Below, one piece after another: positions 60,060-64,000 of a stretch of 64,000 bases of DNA. The DNA comes from an uncultured Lachnospiraceae bacterium (lineage in GTDB: Bacteria; Bacillota; Clostridia; Lachnospirales; Lachnospiraceae): NCBI GenBank assembly GCA_900544685.1, contig UQWA01000014.1, positions 1 through 64,000 on the forward strand, given 5' to 3'. The notes under the pieces are model-generated. The model did not search any database. It was given only the letters and a program-made list of their open reading frames with translations, and was not told the origin of the DNA. Every line of letters starts with the position of its first letter. The first letter of the stretch is position 1. A program made the position numbers and the translations under genes.

Positions 60060-62171
60060 TTAGACCTCAAAAAGAAGGTCTCCATAAGATGGCATTGGCC
60101 ATGCTTCTTTATCTACGATCATTTCCAGTTTATCTACAGGAGCACGAAGTGCTGCCATTGCCGGAACGATGCTGTCATGGAAGAATCTTGCCTGTTTTTC
60201 AATATCTTCGATGGTAGCAGCTTCTGCTGTCAGTTCTGTCAGTTTGCCAAGTGCTGCCTCGGTTTCTTCCAGAAGATCAGATGTCTGATTTAACAGTCCC
60301 ACCTGTACGGTTGCTTTTGCACCGGCCGCTGTTACGGCATTGATTGTATCTGCCAGGTTCTTGGTATAGCCAATCACTGCAGGAATAATCTGCTTGCTGG
60401 CCACATCAATCATGGTCTTTGCTTCAATATTAATTGCTTTTGCATATGCTTCATACTGAATCTCTACGCGTGCTTCCAGTTCTACCTTGCTGTATACATG
60501 GAATTTCTCGAACATGGAAACTGTTTTTTCTGTAACCAGAGCAGGAATGGCATCTACCATAGATTTCAGGTTCGGCAGACCTCTTCTTTCTGCTTCTGCC
60601 ACCCATTCATCAGAATAACCATTGCCGTTGAAGACAATTCTCTGATGCTCGGTTGCGTATTTCTTAATCAGATCATGTGCACACTGTTCAAAGTCTTCTG
60701 CTTTTTCCAGTTCATCGCAGGCTTCGCAGAATGCCTCTGCTACGATGGTGTTCAGCACGATATTCGGTGATGCAATAGAATCCTTGGAACCAACCATACG
60801 GAACTCAAATTTGTTTCCGGTAAATGCAAACGGTGAGGTTCTGTTACGGTCTGTAGCATCTTTGGAAAATACCGGAAGGGTCTTAACACCCGTATCCAGC
60901 TTATCGCCTGTGATACTGTGTGTAGCGCTTCCTGTACTGATTAACTGTGCAACTACGTCATCCAGCTGGTCTCCAAGGAAGATGGAAATAATTGCCGGAG
61001 GTGCCTCGTTAGCACCCAGTCTGTGGTCATTTCCTACGTCTGCAGCTGCTTCACGGAGCAGATCTGCATGTTCATCTACCGCCTTTAAGATACAGGTCAG
61101 TACCAGCAGGAACTGAATGTTCTCATGTGGTGTTTTGCCCGGATCCAGAAGATTGATACCATCATCTGTAGTGATGGACCAGTTGTTATGTTTACCGGAA
61201 CCATTGACACCATCGAATGGTTTTTCATGAAGCAGGCAGTGCAGACCATGTTCGCATGCTGTCTTTTTCAGAATCTTCATAACCAACTGGTTCTGGTCTA
61301 CTGCTACGTTGGCTTCCGAATAAATCGGAGCCAGCTCATGCTGTGCAGGAGCTACTTCGTTGTGCTGTGTCTTGGCAGTTACGCCCAGCTTCCACAACTG
61401 CTCGTTTACATCTTTCATATAAGCAGCAATTCTCTGACGGATGGTACCGAAGTAATGGTCATCCATTTCCTGTCCTTTTGGAGGCATCGCACCAAATAAA
61501 GTACGTCCTGTAAAGATCAGGTCTTTTCTCTGTAAATATTTCTTCTTGTCAACCAGGAAGTATTCCTGTTCCGGTCCTACAGAAGGAGTTACTTTCTTGG
61601 ATGTGGTATTTCCAAATAAACGAAGGAGTCTTAAGGACTGTTCGTTGATTGCCTGCATGGAACGAAGCAGCGGAGTCTTCTTATCCAGTGCCTCTCCTGT
61701 GTAGGAGCAGAATGCTGTCGGGATACAGAGAATAGCTCCTGCGGCATCTTTTCTCACATAAGCCGGTGAAGTACAATCCCATGCTGTATAACCTCTTGCC
61801 ATGAATGTGGCACGCAGACCACCTGATGGGAAGGATGATGCATCCGGTTCGCCCTGAATCAGTTCCTTGCCTGACAGTTCCATCAGAATGCTTCCGTCCT
61901 CTTTCGGAGCAGTAATGAAAGAATCGTGTTTTTCAGCAGTTACACCAGTCAGTGGCTGGAAAATATGAGTATAATGAGTTGCGCCTTTTTCCACTGCCCA
62001 GTTCTTCATAGCTTCTGCAACTACATCTGCTACAGAAAGATCCAATGGTGTGCCCTCATCAATTGTCTTTTTTAATTCTTTGTACACCTTCTTCGGAAGA
62101 CGTTCACGCATTACCTTGTCATTAAAGACGTCTTCTCCGAAGATCTTTGCTACGTTAAATGCCTCGCTCAT
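60060..62171 (-). CDS. glnN: Type III glutamine synthetase
   Basis: ATP-dependent synthesis of glutamine from glutamate and ammonia. At 703 residues it is of the GSIII class, unrelated in length to GSI (about 450). Visible GSIII blocks: TAFCSYTGEALDKKTPLLRS, KTQHNEVAPAQHELAPIYSE, FDGVNGSGKHNNWSI and RNRTSPFAFTGNKFEFR. The frame continues 26 codons upstream without a stop; GAGGAGG lies 6-7 nt before the ATG at 62171. A leader terminator just upstream suggests attenuation. Confidence 0.96.
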   Translation of the reverse strand: MSEAFNVAKIFGEDVFNDKVMRERLPKKVYKELKKTIDEGTPLDLSVADVVAEAMKNWAVEKGATHYTHIFQPLTGVTAEKHDSFITAPKEDGSILMELSGKELIQGEPDASSFPSGGLRATFMARGYTAWDCTSPAYVRKDAAGAILCIPTAFCSYTGEALDKKTPLLRSMQAINEQSLRLLRLFGNTTSKKVTPSVGPEQEYFLVDKKKYLQRKDLIFTGRTLFGAMPPKGQEMDDHYFGTIRQRIAAYMKDVNEQLWKLGVTAKTQHNEVAPAQHELAPIYSEANVAVDQNQLVMKILKKTACEHGLHCLLHEKPFDGVNGSGKHNNWSITTDDGINLLDPGKTPHENIQFLLVLTCILKAVDEHADLLREAAADVGNDHRLGANEAPPAIISIFLGDQLDDVVAQLISTGSATHSITGDKLDTGVKTLPVFSKDATDRNRTSPFAFTGNKFEFRMVGSKDSIASPNIVLNTIVAEAFCEACDELEKAEDFEQCAHDLIKKYATEHQRIVFNGNGYSDEWVAEAERRGLPNLKSMVDAIPALVTEKTVSMFEKFHVYSKVELEARVEIQYEAYAKAINIEAKTMIDVASKQIIPAVIGYTKNLADTINAVTAAGAKATVQVGLLNQTSDLLEETEAALGKLTELTAEAATIEDIEKQARFFHDSIVPAMAALRAPVDKLEMIVDKEAWPMPSYGDLLFEV

Positions 62172-62195
62172 AATTATCCTCCTCATCAATTGTTG

Positions 62196-62230
62196 AAAAA
62201 AAGGCGCTCCGCATATTTGCGGAACGCCTT
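62196..62230 (-). terminator. Terminator hairpin in the glnN leader
   Basis: AAGGCG-TTCCGCA and TGCGGA-GCGCCTT form a 13-bp stem (one mismatch) with an AATA loop, followed by TTTTTTTC, only about 25 nt before the glnN ATG. It lies downstream of the glnN promoter, so it should attenuate glnN rather than simply end the upstream gene. Confidence 0.8.
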
Positions 62231-62271
62231 CGTTCTCTAAAAATCTCATCTCTGTTTTTCAAGATACCCAT

Positions 62272-62300
62272 ACATTACTACGGTTGTTTTGAAAATGCAA
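62272..62300 (-). promoter_or_regulatory. glnN promoter
   Basis: TTGCAT (62295-62300), 17 nt and TAATGT (62272-62277). The -10 box is weak. The implied leader of about 95 nt contains the terminator at 62196-62230. Confidence 0.5.
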
Positions 62301-62393
62301 GAGCTTTTTTGTGATTTGTTTATCAGAATATTTGTTGTTTTTAATTTATTTTTTGGATCATAGTATCTGTAATGCAATTCATGCTTCCGGTTT

Positions 62394-64000
62394 TTATTTG
62401 GCTGTTGCCGCCTGTTTCATCTCGGTAATCACAATTTTTGAACCATTCTTCCATCGTGTCTTGCTGTACGGTCTTACCCAGATCTGGATCTTATTCACAG
62501 ATCCACGATAAGCCCATTTGGACAGATTCACGCTCACAGCTCTGGTTCCTCCTCCTTTTACCTTCACTGAACTTTCGTACACACTGTTCCCATGGAAAAA
62601 GCGGATGCGCACATGGGCATATTTTTCCTTCATACCAGTGATGTTCAACTTACAGGTAAAATACTTTCTGGATGTAAAATTCAGTTTTGAAGAAAATCTC
62701 CAGTCCGCACCTACATACAGATTCGGATTAATAGAAGTATGCACCTTTACGGTCGTTTTTCTTCCGCTCTTCTTTACCGTTGCATTATAACCATTCTTCA
62801 CCGAGTTTGTAATATTCTTTGGCTTGGTAACTGTCTTAAAGACTGTACCCTTTCCAGAGGTATAGCTTCCCATGGAAGAGAACTTCTTCCAGCTAAATCC
62901 CGGAATCACAGAACTCCAGTTCTTAATACCAATACTCTTCAATGCAAACTGAGATACCTTCTTGGAACCTGATGAGTCAATGTACTTAAATACATTCCAG
63001 ATCTGCTTCTTTTTATCTGCGTACTCCAGATTGCCTTTTTTATTTGTCCATACACCCAGATACAATCCCTGAGATGTCTCCTGCTTATGGTCCACATGCC
63101 GGTTCATAATAAAAGCATCTACTTTGTCATTAAACTCTGTAATATAATAAGCATACGCCCATGCAGCTGCCTGAAGCGTCTCATTCGTCGTTCCGTAAGA
63201 GACGGATGTGAATCCCTGCTCAGACAATAATATGCGCACATCACTTCTGAAATGTGAGGACACATAATTTGTCAGGTAGCTCAGATTCTTCATCGTTACC
63301 TGTTTGGTGCTGTCAGAATTTGTCACATTATCATTCCAGAAGTTCGGATCTGTCAATGGAGACGGATATGGATGGAATGCCAGATTCCAGTTAATGTCTC
63401 CCTCCTGCTTCAAACGTTTTGCAAATGCATCCAGTGTAGACTTGGATGTATAGCATTTTCCATGAGGCTGCAGGATATTCCACAGATGATCCAGAGAAAT
63501 ATAAACTCTTGCTTTGCTGTAAACACTGCGCAGTGCCATAGATACTACACGGAAACTTCTGGTATAAGCATCAATGTACTCATTGAAAGATAATTTTCCC
63601 ATGTAATTGTAATCGTTGTAGTTATTTACTTCATTTCCAACGATCCAGTTCACAATTGTACCATACTTACCGTTACTGTTCATATAACGGTCTCCCAGGA
63701 AATGCATCAATGCTTCCAGTGTCTCCAGACCTTCCTGATCCATGGTATTAATCCCATAGTAATTCTTGCCCGTATTACGTGCATTTGGCGGCACCAGAAC
63801 TTTACCACCCCTGTACTGCCGCAGCAAAAGTATGCCAGATACAATCACATTACTGCGTGCCAGTTCCTTGGTCTGCCGGTCTACCTCGTTGCAGCCGGAC
63901 TTCAAAAACCAGTACTGTCTGCCCTGATACGTATATGGATATGCAGAAGAACTGTTCTTCTGTCCGCTTGTTGCAATAAATGTATCCAGACAAATATTCA
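62394..64000 (-). CDS. DUF5722 protein, GH-like TIM barrel (partial, 5' end outside)
   Basis: The frame is open to the window edge, so the N-terminus is missing; at least 535 residues are visible. The middle part resembles a clan GH-A TIM barrel: NWIVGNEVNNYNDYNYMG offers an acid/base Glu after Asn, and RILLSEQGFTSVSYG a nucleophile-like Glu. The last 160 residues are beta-rich and Lys-rich (SGRKTTVKVHTSINPNLYVG, VRIRFFHGNSVYESS), like an appended sheet domain of secreted proteins. An extracellular glycoside hydrolase role is likely but no substrate is known. Confidence 0.8.
   Translation of the reverse strand, partial: NICLDTFIATSGQKNSSSAYPYTYQGRQYWFLKSGCNEVDRQTKELARSNVIVSGILLLRQYRGGKVLVPPNARNTGKNYYGINTMDQEGLETLEALMHFLGDRYMNSNGKYGTIVNWIVGNEVNNYNDYNYMGKLSFNEYIDAYTRSFRVVSMALRSVYSKARVYISLDHLWNILQPHGKCYTSKSTLDAFAKRLKQEGDINWNLAFHPYPSPLTDPNFWNDNVTNSDSTKQVTMKNLSYLTNYVSSHFRSDVRILLSEQGFTSVSYGTTNETLQAAAWAYAYYITEFNDKVDAFIMNRHVDHKQETSQGLYLGVWTNKKGNLEYADKKKQIWNVFKYIDSSGSKKVSQFALKSIGIKNWSSVIPGFSWKKFSSMGSYTSGKGTVFKTVTKPKNITNSVKNGYNATVKKSGRKTTVKVHTSINPNLYVGADWRFSSKLNFTSRKYFTCKLNITGMKEKYAHVRIRFFHGNSVYESSVKVKGGGTRAVSVNLSKWAYRGSVNKIQIWVRPYSKTRWKNGSKIVITEMKQAATAK

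Overview
The window reads as a chromosomal segment of an anaerobic, fermentative, plant-glycan-degrading Firmicute, most likely a gut Lachnospiraceae close to Blautia. This rests on the gene complement (type III glutamine synthetase, DUF5722, DUF975, DegV, AI-2E family and YesL proteins, a glycyl radical enzyme, many glycoside hydrolases with ABC importers), AGGAGG-type ribosome binding sites and moderate-to-low GC. The genus is inference. No rRNA, prophage, complete insertion sequence or CRISPR array is visible.

Layout. 1-12.4 kb: a LacI-controlled oligosaccharide locus with a solute-binding protein, two permeases, a GH31 alpha-xylosidase, a GH2 beta-mannosidase and a divergent GH94 cellobiose phosphorylase. 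12.4-17.1 kb: glycerol kinase, a PfkB-type kinase and a GntR(YtrA)-ABC unit. 17.3-22.9 kb: DUF975, a phosphoesterase, YbaK and an orphan argJ flanked by a 54-bp palindrome and its half copy, then an ATPase-LysR pair whose promoter is embedded in an array of 10-bp repeats. 23-28.9 kb: a cobalamin riboswitch heads an operon of NifH-like and NifD-like proteins plus a B12/siderophore-type ABC importer. 28.9-31.4 kb: a 5'-truncated ATPase, a gene fragment and a small alarmone synthetase. 31.3-43.1 kb: a deoxysugar-type locus (DeoR, deoC, rbsCBA, PfkB kinase, MFS, second DeoR, glycyl radical enzyme and activase). 43.2-48.2 kb: a YoeB-like toxin remnant, tRNA-Lys(CTT), an AI-2E exporter, trmB, degV and tetR, with a cluster of DnaA boxes between trmB and degV. 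48.2-60 kb: an arabino-oligosaccharide locus with two GH51 enzymes, an ABC importer, YesL, a galactonate dehydratase, an AEC permease and an unusual winged-helix regulator; an AT-rich 13-mer recurs in its promoters. 60-64 kb: a type III glutamine synthetase behind a leader terminator, and a partial secreted DUF5722 protein.

Function. Three sugar-uptake loci feed glycolysis: beta-glucan/xyloglucan/mannan fragments, a ribose-like or deoxy sugar, and arabinosides. The two parts most likely to be undescribed are (a) the cobalamin-riboswitch operon pairing a two-protein nitrogenase-like reductase with a corrinoid-type importer, and (b) the GRE-DeoC-kinase locus, which would make chemical sense as a radical route from a polyol to deoxyribose-5-phosphate and then acetaldehyde plus glyceraldehyde-3-phosphate. 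Start codons were reassigned at many genes because the longest frame ran through the Shine-Dalgarno sequence.
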